Shown here piece by piece: positions 25,979 through 34,755 of a DNA stretch of 64,000 bases. The number at the start of each line of letters is the position of its first letter. Within the stretch, counting starts at the first letter, position 1. Source of the stretch: an uncultured Lachnospiraceae bacterium (lineage in GTDB: Bacteria; Bacillota; Clostridia; Lachnospirales; Lachnospiraceae); NCBI GenBank assembly GCA_910579275.1, contig CAJTTO010000002.1, positions 121,204-185,203 of the forward strand. The letters run 5' to 3'. Both the position numbers and the translations under genes were made by a program. The notes beneath the pieces are model-generated. The model was given only the letters and a program-made list of their open reading frames with translations. It was not told where the DNA came from and searched no databases.

Positions 25979-28156
25979 ATGCATAGGTCAGTAAAAGGAC
26001 TATTATCATTGATGATGGTGTTTGTCATGACGACTACGGCGGTATGTCCGGTACGAGCAGAAGAGCTGTCACAGGAATCGCCGGAGACAGAGCAAATACA
26101 AACAGAACCAGAGCTTGTGGAACAGCCTGCCACAGAAACACAGATGACGCACACTGCGTCTGAAACGGAAGTACAGGCGGAGGAAACGCCGACAGAGGAG
26201 CAGCTGACAGAAGAGGAACCGCTGACGGAAACGCAGGAGGAACCGGATACGGAAATGGCAGAATTAGAGGTTGTGGAATTTTCCGTTGTGGAGGAAGTGC
26301 AGGTCGCTTCTACCGGGGATCCGGTGAGTGACCCGTATGACAGCCTGACATCTGAGCAGAAACAATTCCATGTATATGCCGGAACACAGCCGATAAAGCC
26401 TTTGAGCGAGGTGCTGGACGAAGATCCGAATGACATTCTCGCGCGGCTGAAGTTTTTGGACGGAGGAGTTATTCCGGATTCGGAAAATATGCCTGCGCAG
26501 TCAGGAGCCATTGTGAAACAAATTTTGGACGGCAGAGAGGGCGATGCAAGATTTTACAGGCTGTCCGAATGGAATTTGTGGAGCGTGCGCGATGATGGAG
26601 TACCGATAGCGGTTGATGGGAATGCAGGCGCAACCGCTTTGGGAAATCTGGCAACGATGGAAAATTTTAAACGGTGTGCATTTCTTGATATCAAGGGAAC
26701 AACAGCAGATCCAGAGATAACGCTGCATAAACCGATACTCGAACCTGTTTGGAGCTGTATTGATTATGCCATACCTGTATATGATGCGCAGGGGCAGAAT
26801 ACAGGCCTGACTGTCACCGTCAATGCGGAAAACTACAGCGACCCTTCCAAGGTGTCATTTCCCGATGTGGAGGCGGATGTCTGGAAGCTTGTTTATGGAA
26901 GCTTGGAATGCCAATTAAACAGTGCGGGTGAAATATGGACAAATACAACCAATGGAATAGGAACGGTCGGAAGAGATTTCGATGCAGGGAATGCAAAACT
27001 TCAGGCGTTTAAGCTCTCTGCGCCGGAGGGTACCAAGTACGAGGTTGTGGGTCCGAGAGGTAATGAGGGCTGGTATACAGGTGCAGTGACCATACGTGCA
27101 AAGAACGGCTTCCAGATTCGCCTGTCGGAGACGGATGCATGGGCAGATGCTGTTACGGTTACCCAGAGTGGCAGCGTAACGCTTTATGTGCAGGGAACAG
27201 ACGGGACAGCATATCCTGCTGAAACGCTGCAGCTCCTGATTGATGAAACCGATCCCATAGTCACAGGTGTGCAGAACGGCGGAACATATTATGGCGATAC
27301 GGCGGCGGCAGTTACGGATGCCTTTCTTTTACGGGTAACGCTCAATGATGAAGCGCAGGCAATCGCAGACAATCAGGCAAGCTTTGTACTCAAGCCGTCC
27401 GAGCAGCCCTGGGTGATTCGGGCGGAGGACATCGCAGGCAATGGGTTGGAGTGTACCGTGTGGGTAAAGGAAGCGGGAGAACAGCCGGTACTGCAGGAGG
27501 GTACTGCGGAGTTCGTGCAGCCCGGATGGTATGAAGGCGAAGAAATGCCCGCCCCCTTGGTAAGCTCAGAGACAAATGGAATCGACCATATTACATACTA
27601 TTATAAAACGGCGGGAGCGGATGACGGCACCTATACCACGACAGTACCTGACAAGGCGGGAAAATATACCGCTAAGGCAGTGTTTGCGGCAACGCAGCTT
27701 TATCAGGAAGTCGTCAAGATATCGGATTTTGAAATTTTGATGCGGGTGATGCCTGACGATTCAGCGCCGGTTATCAGCGGCGTGTCGAATGGTCAAAGCT
27801 ATTACGGCAATCAGGATGTAACAGTAACAGACGAAAATCTTCATTCTGTTACCGTAAACGGTGCGGCAGTGACGGTAATCGACAATCGTGCGGAATTTAC
27901 GCTCGAACCCTCGGATAACACATATAAGATAATTGCCACGGATACGGCAGGCAACAAGACGGAATGTACGGTAGATGTGTGGGAAACATGGGTTCGGGAC
28001 GGAATCACTTCCAACGGGAAGAAATATCTGCGCCGTTCTAGAATTTACAAGCTTGGCAGGGGACGGTGGAGCGTTGCCGGAGATAATACGGTTTATCAAG
28101 GCGGCGGAACATTTTACGTGAAAAGCGACGGAACGTATCATTTTAATAAGAAATAA
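25979..28156 (+). CDS. Secreted surface protein with Glu/Thr-rich region and Ig-like domains
   Basis: A 725-residue exported protein. The ATG at 25979 has an AGGAG site and starts a clear signal peptide (SVKGLLSLMMVFVMTTTAVCPVRAEE). Residues about 30-105 are an acidic Glu/Thr-rich low-complexity stretch that probably spans the wall. At least two Ig-like modules occur later, marked by VTGVQNGGTYYG and ISGVSNGQSYYG followed by AEDIAGN and ATDTAGN. No LPXTG sorting motif is seen; the basic C terminus NGKKYLRRSRIYKLGRGR may bind the wall. It ends the operon begun by the cyclase. Function is unknown; adhesion or envelope sensing are guesses. Confidence 0.72.
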   Translation: MHRSVKGLLSLMMVFVMTTTAVCPVRAEELSQESPETEQIQTEPELVEQPATETQMTHTASETEVQAEETPTEEQLTEEEPLTETQEEPDTEMAELEVVEFSVVEEVQVASTGDPVSDPYDSLTSEQKQFHVYAGTQPIKPLSEVLDEDPNDILARLKFLDGGVIPDSENMPAQSGAIVKQILDGREGDARFYRLSEWNLWSVRDDGVPIAVDGNAGATALGNLATMENFKRCAFLDIKGTTADPEITLHKPILEPVWSCIDYAIPVYDAQGQNTGLTVTVNAENYSDPSKVSFPDVEADVWKLVYGSLECQLNSAGEIWTNTTNGIGTVGRDFDAGNAKLQAFKLSAPEGTKYEVVGPRGNEGWYTGAVTIRAKNGFQIRLSETDAWADAVTVTQSGSVTLYVQGTDGTAYPAETLQLLIDETDPIVTGVQNGGTYYGDTAAAVTDAFLLRVTLNDEAQAIADNQASFVLKPSEQPWVIRAEDIAGNGLECTVWVKEAGEQPVLQEGTAEFVQPGWYEGEEMPAPLVSSETNGIDHITYYYKTAGADDGTYTTTVPDKAGKYTAKAVFAATQLYQEVVKISDFEILMRVMPDDSAPVISGVSNGQSYYGNQDVTVTDENLHSVTVNGAAVTVIDNRAEFTLEPSDNTYKIIATDTAGNKTECTVDVWETWVRDGITSNGKKYLRRSRIYKLGRGRWSVAGDNTVYQGGGTFYVKSDGTYHFNKK

Positions 28157-28159
28157 GAA

Positions 28160-28193
28160 AAATTCCCCATCTGTCAAAGGTGGGGAATTTATT
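28160..28193 (+). terminator. Terminator of the signalling operon
   Basis: AAATTCCCCA pairs with TGGGGAATTT over an 11-nt loop, followed by ATTT. Confidence 0.85.
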
Positions 28194-28287
28194 TACATAA
28201 TTTGGTATACAAACAGAGGTCAAAGGTGTAAAATAAGTTTAAAATGATTATGCCAGCCCCAACGTGCTGGCAGCGAGGAGGAATTAT

Positions 28288-29454
28288 ATGAAGATTGCGG
28301 TAGCGGGCATCGGTTACGTGGGACTTTCAAATGCCATATTGCTGGCTCAGAACAACGAGGTAGCAGCGGTGGATGTCTTTCAGGAAAAGGCAGACATGAT
28401 TAACAACAGGAAGTCACCCATTATCGACAAGGAAATCGAGGAATATCTGTCATCAAAAGAATTGAATCTGCGGGCGACAACAGACGGCGCGGACGCGTAT
28501 CGGGATGCGGACTACATCATCATTGCGACGCCGACCAACTATGATCCGGATAAGAACTACTTTGACACAAGCTCGATAGAGACCGTGATAGAGCTTGTCA
28601 TGAAAGTGAATCCACGCGCTGTAATGGTCATCAAATCAACCGTTCCGGTGGGATATACGAAAGCGGTCAGGAAAAAGTACGGCATCGACAACATCATCTT
28701 TTCTCCCGAGTTCCTGCGCGAGGGCAAAGCATTGTACGACAACCTTTACCCGTCAAGGATTATCGTGGGGGAACAGTCCGAGCGCGCAGAGGTGTTTGCC
28801 GATTTACTGAAACAGGGCGCCATTAAAAAAGAGATACCGACACTGTTTACGGACACGACAGAGGCGGAGGCAATCAAGCTTTTTGCCAATACCTATCTGG
28901 CGCTGCGTGTGGCTTATTTCAACGAACTGGACACATATGCCGAGGTGCGGGGATTAAATACAAAGCAGATTATCGAGGGTGTAGGGCTTGACCCCAGAAT
29001 CGGAAGCCACTACAACAACCCGTCGTTTGGCTATGGCGGCTACTGTCTGCCCAAGGATACAAAGCAGCTGCGGGCAAATTATGAAGATGTGCCGAATAAC
29101 ATTATCACGGCGATAGTGGATGCCAACCGCACCAGAAAAGACCATGTCGCGGATATGATACTGGCGCGCAGGCCAAAGATAGTAGGTGTGTACAGGCTTA
29201 CCATGAAGACTGACTCCGACAATTTCCGGCAGTCGTCCATACAGGGCATTATGAAGCGTATCAAGGCAAAGGGAATTGAGGTTGTTGTGTACGAGCCAAG
29301 CCTAAAGGAGGACAACTTTTTCCGCTCGCGGGTAATCCGTGACTTTGAAGCATTTAAGGACATGTCAGATGTCATTATAGCAAACCGTATGACGGACGAG
29401 CTTGCGGATGTCGCGGACAAGATTTACACGAGGGATATTTACGGAAGGGATTAG
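28288..29454 (+). CDS. ugd: UDP-glucose 6-dehydrogenase
   Basis: A 388-residue nucleotide-sugar dehydrogenase that oxidises UDP-glucose to UDP-glucuronate for capsule or exopolysaccharide. The NAD-binding loop is GIGYVG at the N terminus, and the catalytic cysteine is Cys253 in GYGGYCLPKDT. The ATG at 28288 follows GAGGAGG; the frame is open a little upstream. UDP-mannose/GalNAc dehydrogenases share the fold, but the short length and motif context favour UDP-glucose. It is monocistronic, without other capsule genes beside it. Confidence 0.9.
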   Translation: MKIAVAGIGYVGLSNAILLAQNNEVAAVDVFQEKADMINNRKSPIIDKEIEEYLSSKELNLRATTDGADAYRDADYIIIATPTNYDPDKNYFDTSSIETVIELVMKVNPRAVMVIKSTVPVGYTKAVRKKYGIDNIIFSPEFLREGKALYDNLYPSRIIVGEQSERAEVFADLLKQGAIKKEIPTLFTDTTEAEAIKLFANTYLALRVAYFNELDTYAEVRGLNTKQIIEGVGLDPRIGSHYNNPSFGYGGYCLPKDTKQLRANYEDVPNNIITAIVDANRTRKDHVADMILARRPKIVGVYRLTMKTDSDNFRQSSIQGIMKRIKAKGIEVVVYEPSLKEDNFFRSRVIRDFEAFKDMSDVIIANRMTDELADVADKIYTRDIYGRD

Positions 29455-29515
29455 TAGGATTGACGCAGGTATCTCCGGATGCTGTGTATAGAAATAATAT
29501 AGTGAATTTGTCAGA

Positions 29516-29554
29516 AGAATTTGTGGAATGTCGATGATGTCCGCAAATTCTTTT
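29516..29554 (+). terminator. Terminator after ugd
   Basis: AGAATTTGTGGA pairs with TCCGCAAATTCT (one G-U), followed by TTTTG. Confidence 0.85.
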
Positions 29555-29627
29555 GTCGTATTTGCATAATTAAAAAATTACTGTTTGGGATATTTTTGCC
29601 AAAAATAAAAAATAGTTCCAAAAAAAC

Positions 29628-29656
29628 TTGATATTTATTTGGCAGAATGATATGAT
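29628..29656 (+). promoter_or_regulatory. Promoter of the sugar ABC importer operon
   Basis: TTGATA and TATGAT are 17 nt apart. The expected start site lies just before the operator array at 29670. Confidence 0.7.
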
Positions 29657-29669
29657 TTATTTGTCCATT

Positions 29670-29705
29670 GGAAACGTTACCGATACCGTTACCGAAAACG
29701 ATTCC
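29670..29705 (+). promoter_or_regulatory. Three tandem 12-bp LacI/CcpA-type operator units
   Basis: GGAAACGTTACC, GATACCGTTACC and GAAAACGATTCC follow one another without gap, each with a central CG, giving a 12-bp period. They lie directly after the promoter, in a road-block position. The first unit also fits the CcpA cre consensus. The LacI gene at 34756 at the end of the same cluster is the likely binder. Confidence 0.65.
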
Positions 29706-29777
29706 GAGAGCGGGACAGTGGATTTTTAGAAACAATGAGGATACGGATGGTATTCAAAAAGGAAAGAGGTATTCATT

Positions 29778-31208
29778 ATGAAAAAAAAGTTATTAAGTGC
29801 AGTTCTTAGTGCGGCAATGCTCGCGACAATGCTTACGGGATGCGGCGGGGATGATTCCAGCCAGACACAGGCTCCCGCGGCGGACACAAAGACAGAAAAC
29901 AATGCGGAGACAAAGGCAGACGATACAAAGACGGATGAGGCACAGGCGGACGATACACAGGCGGACGCAAGCGCTGCATCAGGAAGCGGTAAGGTTTACT
30001 ACTTAAACTTTAAGCCGGAGCAGGCTGGCGACTGGGAGGAGCTGGCTGCAAAGTACACGGCGGAGACAGGAGTGGAAGTTGTCGTACAGACTGCTGCTTC
30101 CGGTACATATGAGTCAACATTAAAGTCAGAGATGGCAAAGTCAGAGGCGCCGACACTGTTTCAGGTTAACGGACCGGTAGGACTTGCAACATGGAAAGAT
30201 TACTGCTACGACCTTTCCGGATCAGAAGTTTACGGACAGTTAAAGAGTGATGACTTTGCGCTGAAAGACGGCGATGAAGTAAAAGGAATTGCTTATGTTG
30301 TGGAGACATACGGCATTATCTACAACGCAGATATCTTAAACGATTATTTCACAAAGGATTATGCGGTTGTTAAGAGTGTTGAGGAAATTAATTCATTTGA
30401 CAATCTCAAGGCAGTCGCAGACAGCATTCAGGAGAATGCGGATGACCTTGGCGTAAAGGGTGCATTCACATCAGCCGGCATGGATTCAAGCTCTGACTGG
30501 AGATTCAAGACACACCTTGCGAACCTGCCGATTTACTATGAGTATCAGGCAGACGGCATCGGTTCCACAGACGCCATCAAGGGTACATACTTAGAGAACT
30601 ACAAGAACATTTGGGATTTATACATTACAGATTCTGTCTGCGCACCTTCCCTTCTGTCAAGCAAGACAGGTGAGGATGCCACAGCGGATTTCGCACTTGG
30701 TGATGCGGTATTCTATCAGAACGGTACATGGGCTTACACGGATCTGAGCGGTAACGGCATGGCAGATGAATCCCTTGGCATGCTTCCTATCTACATTGGA
30801 GTAGAGGGTGAGGAGAATCAGGGACTCTGCACAGGCAGCGAGAATTACTGGTGTGTAAACAAGAATGCATCCGAGGAGGACATTCAGGCAACACTTGATT
30901 TCATGAACTGGTGCGTAACCTCTCATGACGGATGTGATTCCCTTTCTTATACGATGGGATTTGTCTGCCCGTTCGAGGCGTTTGACGACTATCCTGCTGC
31001 AAATCCGCTTGTAAATATCGCGAATGACTACGTGTCATCCGGAAAGAAATCAGTTGCATGGACATTCACAACGATGCCTTCTGAGGAGTGGAAGAACGGC
31101 GTAGGAAGCGCACTTCTGGAGTACGCACAGGGTACTGGCGAGTGGTCAGCAGTTGAGACAGCATTTGTTGACGGCTGGGCTTCCGAGTTTGCAGCATCAA
31201 ATAACTAA
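29778..31208 (+). CDS. Carbohydrate ABC transporter substrate-binding lipoprotein
   Basis: A 476-residue family 1 extracellular solute-binding protein. Residues 1-22 are a lipoprotein signal with lipobox LTGC and Cys22, followed by an Asp/Thr/Ala-rich tether (about 25-70) and the binding fold. Two permease genes and malQ follow, so maltodextrins or similar alpha-glucosides are the likely ligands (inference). The ATPase subunit is absent, as is common where one MsmK-type ATPase serves many importers. Expression is probably repressed through the triple operator upstream. Confidence 0.9.
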   Translation: MKKKLLSAVLSAAMLATMLTGCGGDDSSQTQAPAADTKTENNAETKADDTKTDEAQADDTQADASAASGSGKVYYLNFKPEQAGDWEELAAKYTAETGVEVVVQTAASGTYESTLKSEMAKSEAPTLFQVNGPVGLATWKDYCYDLSGSEVYGQLKSDDFALKDGDEVKGIAYVVETYGIIYNADILNDYFTKDYAVVKSVEEINSFDNLKAVADSIQENADDLGVKGAFTSAGMDSSSDWRFKTHLANLPIYYEYQADGIGSTDAIKGTYLENYKNIWDLYITDSVCAPSLLSSKTGEDATADFALGDAVFYQNGTWAYTDLSGNGMADESLGMLPIYIGVEGEENQGLCTGSENYWCVNKNASEEDIQATLDFMNWCVTSHDGCDSLSYTMGFVCPFEAFDDYPAANPLVNIANDYVSSGKKSVAWTFTTMPSEEWKNGVGSALLEYAQGTGEWSAVETAFVDGWASEFAASNN

Positions 31209-31282
31209 TTGACGCAGCGAAGTGAACAGCATCAAATCAATATCAATGCATAAATCGCTGATATAATTTAGAACTGTTATAG

Positions 31283-31313
31283 GTGCAGCCGGAGGCATCT
31301 GGCTGCACTCTTT
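31283..31313 (+). terminator. Partial terminator between binding protein and permeases
   Basis: GTGCAGCC pairs with GGCTGCAC over a 10-nt loop, followed by TCTTTTA. Such attenuators usually keep binding protein levels above permease levels. Confidence 0.7.
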
Positions 31314-31316
31314 TAT

Positions 31317-31387
31317 GCGCAGCCCCATGCACAATGCGTATAATACACGCATGGAAGTATGCCGCAGAAGCGGCGCATGGGGCGCGC
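31317..31387 (+). ncRNA. Candidate structured RNA, three-way junction in the ABC operon
   Basis: The outer stem pairs 31317-31330 with 31375-31387 (13 bp, one bulged A; core GCCCCATGC with GCATGGGGC). Inside are two hairpins: ATGCGT/ACGCAT (31334-31339 with 31347-31352) and GCCGC/GCGGC (31361-31365 with 31370-31374). CCATGC at 31325 could instead pair with GCATGG at 31349, so two folds compete. No known riboswitch was recognised. It may control decay or readthrough of the downstream permease mRNA. Confidence 0.45.
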
Positions 31388-31389
31388 GG

Positions 31390-31420
31390 CGAGTAGGGAA
31401 AGAATGATCTTCCCTACTCG
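31390..31420 (+). promoter_or_regulatory. Perfect 11-bp hairpin before the permease genes
   Basis: CGAGTAGGGAA and TTCCCTACTCG are perfect inverted arms around a 9-nt loop, 42 bp before the permease start. The nearest T-run starts 13 nt later, so a terminator is less likely than an mRNA stabiliser. Confidence 0.5.
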
Positions 31421-31461
31421 ATTACCAATATATATTTTTTTATGAGAGAGGTAGTAAGATT

Positions 31462-32304
31462 ATGGAAAAGGCAATCAAAAAGTATTTCCCGATTTTTGCG
31501 TTACCGACGCTTCTTGCGTTTACCATTGGTTTTATCATTCCATTTATACTTGGCGTATATTTGTCTTTTTGCGAATTTACCACAGTTACGGACGCCAAGT
31601 TTGTAGGATTTAAGAATTACATCAGAATCTGGGGTGACAGCACATTTATCCATTCACTCTGGTACACAGCATTGTTTACGATCGTTTCCGTTCTGGCAAT
31701 CAATATCCTTGCATTTGCAGTGGCAATGCTTCTGACAAAGGGAATCAGAGGCACCAACATGTTCAGAACGGTATTTTTCATGCCGAACTTAATCGGCGGT
31801 ATCATCCTCGGATATATCTGGCAGCTGATTTTAAACGGCATTCTTGCCAGCATGGAGCGCACGCTGACCTATAATTCCGCGTATGGCTTCTGGGGACTTG
31901 TCATTCTGATGTGCTGGCAGCAGGTCGGTTATATGATGATTATTTATATCGCAGGAATTCAGAATATTCCGGGTGACCTGATAGAAGCTGCAAAGATTGA
32001 CGGCGCTAACAACAGACAATTATTAAGACACGTAACCCTCCCGATGGTTATGCCGTCGATTACAATATGTTCGTTCCTGACACTGACCAACTCGTTCAAG
32101 TTATTTGACCAGAACCTTGCGCTGACCGCGGGTGAACCGTCCAACAAGTCAGAAATGCTTGCGCTGAATATCTTTAACACATTCTACGGCAGGAACGGCT
32201 GGGAAGGTGTCGGTCAGGCAAAAGCAGTAATATTCTTTATATTAGTAGCGCTTATAGCGGTGGTACAGCTGAAGGCTACAAGGGAAAAGGAGGTACAGGC
32301 ATAA
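31462..32304 (+). CDS. Sugar ABC transporter permease (MalF/UgpA type)
   Basis: A 280-residue inner-membrane permease with about six helices and the conserved EAA loop EAAKIDGANNRQLLRHVTLPM, which docks the ATPase. It pairs with the next gene to form the channel for the binding protein upstream. The start has an AGAGAGG site. Its stop overlaps the next ATG (TAATG), so the two permeases are translationally coupled. Confidence 0.93.
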   Translation: MEKAIKKYFPIFALPTLLAFTIGFIIPFILGVYLSFCEFTTVTDAKFVGFKNYIRIWGDSTFIHSLWYTALFTIVSVLAINILAFAVAMLLTKGIRGTNMFRTVFFMPNLIGGIILGYIWQLILNGILASMERTLTYNSAYGFWGLVILMCWQQVGYMMIIYIAGIQNIPGDLIEAAKIDGANNRQLLRHVTLPMVMPSITICSFLTLTNSFKLFDQNLALTAGEPSNKSEMLALNIFNTFYGRNGWEGVGQAKAVIFFILVALIAVVQLKATREKEVQA

Positions 32305-33146
32305 TGTCAAGTGTGAGAAAAGCAAAACACGGCGGATTGTTAACGGCGATATTTTCGATTATATCAGTGATATATGTCATGCCGATTATCATTGTATTAT
32401 ACAACTCTTTCAAAAAGAAAATTTTTATCAGCAAGAGACCGTTCGCGCTTCCGGATTCCAAGTCTTTTGTAGGACTGGAAAACTATATCAGCGGTATCGA
32501 AAAAATTGAACTGCCAAAGGCTTTTGGGTACTCTCTGTTCATCACAGTGGGCGCGGTGTTTGTGATTATCTTATGTACTTCCATGTGTGCATGGTACATT
32601 ACCAGAGTAAAAAATGCAGTTACTTCCGGCATGTATATGCTGTTTGCGTTCTCAATGATTATACCTTTTCAAATGGTAATGTTTACATTATCGAAAATAG
32701 CTGATATACTTAAATTAGGGAACCCTGTCGGCATAATTATTGTGTATCTGGGATTTGGAGCAGGGCTTGCGGTCTTTATGTTCTGTGGATTTGTGAAATC
32801 CATTCCATTAGAGATAGAGGAGGCTGCCATGATCGATGGCTGTACCCCCATTCAGACATATTTTAAGATAGTATTTCCTGTCATGAAGCCGACAGCGATA
32901 TCCGTAGCGATTCTGGAGGCAATGTGGGTGTGGAACGATTATCTGCTGCCATATCTCGTGCTGGACATCAAGAAATATAAGACCATTCCTATTGCGATTC
33001 AGTACCTCAAGGGCGGCTACGGTGCGATTGACATGGGCGCGATGATGGCGATGATTATTCTGGCGATTATTCCAATCATTGTCTTCTATATTGCCTGTCA
33101 GAAATACATTATCGAGGGCGTAGTTGCAGGTGCTGTAAAAGGATAA
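32304..33146 (+). CDS. Sugar ABC transporter permease (MalG/UgpE type)
   Basis: A 280-residue second permease of the importer, six predicted helices, with the EAA loop EEAAMIDGCTPIQTYFKIVFP. The AAAGGAGG site lies inside the end of the previous gene. It is followed, after an 88-bp gap holding a strong hairpin, by malQ. Confidence 0.93.
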   Translation: MSSVRKAKHGGLLTAIFSIISVIYVMPIIIVLYNSFKKKIFISKRPFALPDSKSFVGLENYISGIEKIELPKAFGYSLFITVGAVFVIILCTSMCAWYITRVKNAVTSGMYMLFAFSMIIPFQMVMFTLSKIADILKLGNPVGIIIVYLGFGAGLAVFMFCGFVKSIPLEIEEAAMIDGCTPIQTYFKIVFPVMKPTAISVAILEAMWVWNDYLLPYLVLDIKKYKTIPIAIQYLKGGYGAIDMGAMMAMIILAIIPIIVFYIACQKYIIEGVVAGAVKG

Positions 33147-33170
33147 GTTTTAATATTTATTGCAGAAAAA

Positions 33171-33217
33171 GTAACGGTTCCGTGCGGCGAGACTGCTGGG
33201 CTGCATGGAATCGTTGC
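33171..33217 (+). promoter_or_regulatory. 18-bp leader hairpin before malQ
   Basis: GTAACGGTTCCGTGCGGC pairs along its whole length with GCTGCATGGAATCGTTGC, using four G-U wobbles, with an 11-nt loop. It ends 17 nt before the malQ ATG and just before the ribosome site, with no T-run. It belongs with the leader stem-loops discussed in the findings. Confidence 0.5.
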
Positions 33218-33234
33218 TGGAAAAGGAGAAATGT

Positions 33235-34737
33235 ATGAGAAGATGTGGCGTGCTTATGCCGGTATCCAGCTTACCGTCAAGATTTGGGATAGGCGGTTTT
33301 TCAAAGGAAGCCTATGATTTCGTGGACTTTCTGGCAGCATCAGGACAGTCATTGTGGCAGATTTTACCTTTAGGACCGACGGGATATGGTGATTCACCAT
33401 ACCAGTCTTTTTCTACTTTTGCGGGAAGCCCGTACTATATCAGTCTGGACGCGCTGATAGAGGAGGGATTGCTCACGGAGGAGGAATGTTCGTCCGTCGA
33501 TTTTGGTAACGATACCAAAAGAGTAGACTATGAGAAAATATATTTCACAAGGTTCAAGCTTTTGCGGAAAGCATTTGAGAGAGCCAATGTGAATGAGAAT
33601 CCGGAATACAAGGCATTTGTCGAGGAGAACAGACAGTGGCTCAAGGATTATGCAATGTACATGGCAGTCAAGGACTCTCTTGACGGCGTTTCGTGGATTG
33701 AGTGGGATGAGGATATCCGGCTGAGGAAACCACAGGCGATGGCGGACTACGAGAGGAAGCTTGCTGAGGACATTGCATTTTACAGCTATCAGCAGTATCT
33801 GTTCTCCACACAGTGGATGGCGCTCAAGAAGTACGCCAATGAGAAGGGAATCAGCATTGTAGGCGACATTCCGATTTATGTGGCGTTTGACAGTGCGGAC
33901 ACATGGGCAAATCCCGAGCTGTTCCAGCTGGACGAGGAGAACGTTCCGACTGGGGTTGCAGGCTGCCCGCCGGATGCATTTTCCGCCACCGGACAGCTCT
34001 GGGGCAATCCGTTATACAAGTGGGATTATCATGAGGAGACGGGGTTTGCATGGTGGATGAGAAGACTTTCTCATGTTTTTGAGATTTACGATATTGTGCG
34101 TATTGACCATTTCAGGGGATTTGACGAATACTGGGCAATCCCATATGGAGACGACACGGCAGAGAATGGCGAGTGGAGACCAGGACCGGGCTATAAGCTG
34201 TTTGAGGTCATGAAAAAGACGCTTGGAAACCGTGCGGTTATTGCGGAGGATTTGGGATTTTTGACACCGAGTGTACTCAAACTTGTCAAGAAGACAGGAT
34301 ACCCCGGAATGAAAATTCTGCAGTTTGCGTTTGATTCCAGAGAGGAGAGCGATTACCTGCCGCATAACTACAGCAATAACTGTGTCGTATATACAGGAAC
34401 ACACGACAATGACACAGTGAATGGCTGGATTCCATGTATGAGCAGAAAAGATCTGGCTTTCGCAAAGAAGTATCTGGGTGTCAGAAGATCATCGGATATC
34501 TGCGAGAGCTTGATTCGCACAGCGCTTGGCTGTGTGGCAGACACTGCGGTCATTCCCATGCAGGATTATCTGGGACTTGGTGCAGAGGCGAGAATCAATA
34601 CGCCGTCCACACTTGGCGGGAACTGGGAGTGGCGCATGGAGCACGATGCATGTACTGAGGAGCTTTCAAAACATATGCTTGAGCTGGCACAGATTTATGG
34701 AAGAATTGTCCGCAATAATAAGGCGAAGAAGAAATAG
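33235..34737 (+). CDS. malQ: 4-alpha-glucanotransferase (amylomaltase, GH77)
   Basis: MalQ disproportionates maltodextrins, transferring alpha-1,4-glucans and releasing glucose. The 500-residue enzyme shows VSSLPSRFGIG near the N terminus, the nucleophile Asp291 in RIDHFRGF, acid/base Glu338 in IAEDLG and Asp391 in TGTHDND. The ATG at 33235 has AAAGGAG 7 nt before it; an in-frame ATG 30 nt upstream lies inside the leader hairpin and has no such site. It lies in the importer operon, so the products of uptake feed MalQ and the GlgP encoded at 10488. Confidence 0.95.
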   Translation: MRRCGVLMPVSSLPSRFGIGGFSKEAYDFVDFLAASGQSLWQILPLGPTGYGDSPYQSFSTFAGSPYYISLDALIEEGLLTEEECSSVDFGNDTKRVDYEKIYFTRFKLLRKAFERANVNENPEYKAFVEENRQWLKDYAMYMAVKDSLDGVSWIEWDEDIRLRKPQAMADYERKLAEDIAFYSYQQYLFSTQWMALKKYANEKGISIVGDIPIYVAFDSADTWANPELFQLDEENVPTGVAGCPPDAFSATGQLWGNPLYKWDYHEETGFAWWMRRLSHVFEIYDIVRIDHFRGFDEYWAIPYGDDTAENGEWRPGPGYKLFEVMKKTLGNRAVIAEDLGFLTPSVLKLVKKTGYPGMKILQFAFDSREESDYLPHNYSNNCVVYTGTHDNDTVNGWIPCMSRKDLAFAKKYLGVRRSSDICESLIRTALGCVADTAVIPMQDYLGLGAEARINTPSTLGGNWEWRMEHDACTEELSKHMLELAQIYGRIVRNNKAKKK

Positions 34738-34755
34738 TCAACAGAGGTGATGCAA

